Below are positions 13,450 to 13,530 of a DNA stretch of 13,530 nucleotides, one piece after another. The notes below the pieces were generated by a model. That model saw nothing but the letters and a program-made list of their open reading frames with translations, was not told the origin of the DNA and ran no database searches. The stretch is taken from NCBI GenBank assembly GCA_029256665.1, contig JAQSXN010000028.1, forward strand, positions 1 to 13,530, read 5' to 3'. Position 1 is the stretch's first letter. Every line of letters starts with the position of its first letter. The DNA is from Paenibacillus sp. GTDB taxonomy: Bacteria > Bacillota > Bacilli > Paenibacillales > Paenibacillaceae. The translations under genes were made by a program, and so were the position numbers.

Positions 13450-13530
13450 ATAGAGCGAGTATAAAATCGGTAGATCTATGCTAGCGGGGGAATTCGCGTA
13501 TCCTGCAAACGATCGAAGCCGGGTCAGGTT

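Noticed and set aside
12490..13530. Minus-strand open frame antisense to GH172, open to the right edge
   Set aside because: It covers the GH172 catalytic region and the terminator, and its His/Arg/Val-rich product is typical of antisense reading.
13478..13530. ATG open to the right edge as a partial gene
   Set aside because: No ribosome binding site precedes it and only 17 codons are visible, too few to support a gene.

Overview
The window looks like a chromosomal stretch from a GC-rich, endospore-lineage Firmicute, most likely Paenibacillaceae (Paenibacillus or Cohnella). The reasons are strong Shine-Dalgarno sites of the AAGGAG/GGAGG type before most genes, TTG and GTG starts, sigma-A-like promoters, a cre-like CcpA site, and the gene mix (two AraC regulators, a MalT-type LuxR regulator, a GH172/DUF2961 protein, DinB and TerB-like proteins). 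This is an inference from gene content; no rRNA or core marker gene is present. All eleven protein genes found look intact. No RNA gene, insertion sequence, CRISPR array or phage gene was found.

Layout, left to right. 1-266: non-coding, with two copies of a 23-bp AT-rich repeat 52 bp apart and a bidirectional terminator. 267-1766 (-) is a 14-helix DHA2-type drug efflux pump, divergent from a TetR repressor at 1995-2609 (+); a clear palindromic operator lies over the pump promoter. 2765-3172 (-) is a TerB-like protein, divergent from a DinB-family protein at 3353-3829 (+), with two mirror-image -35 boxes between them. 3936-4763 (-) is an AraC regulator, and 4926-5936 (-) a YghZ-type aldo/keto reductase whose upstream region carries two identical half-sites 22 bp apart, the usual geometry of an AraC-family site. 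6873-9020 (-) is a short MalT/LAL-type LuxR regulator followed 65 bp later by a six-helix DUF4386 membrane protein (6142-6807), probably one operon. 9178-10380 (+) is a SEC-C zinc-motif protein of unknown function, then a small lipoprotein at 10477-11058 (+). 11146-12033 (-) is a second AraC regulator, divergent from a GH172 (DUF2961) glycosidase at 12214-13296 (+), whose promoter is followed directly by a near-perfect cre palindrome. A strong terminator closes this gene; the last 178 bp show no supported gene.

The region reads as a series of small regulator-plus-target modules: TetR with its pump, AraC with the reductase, LuxR/LAL with the membrane protein, and AraC with GH172 under likely catabolite control. 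I did not see a gene set that amounts to a clearly new defence or biosynthetic system. The points most worth following are the cis-regulatory sites, the LAL-DUF4386 pair, the SEC-C protein and the unexplained repeat at the left edge.
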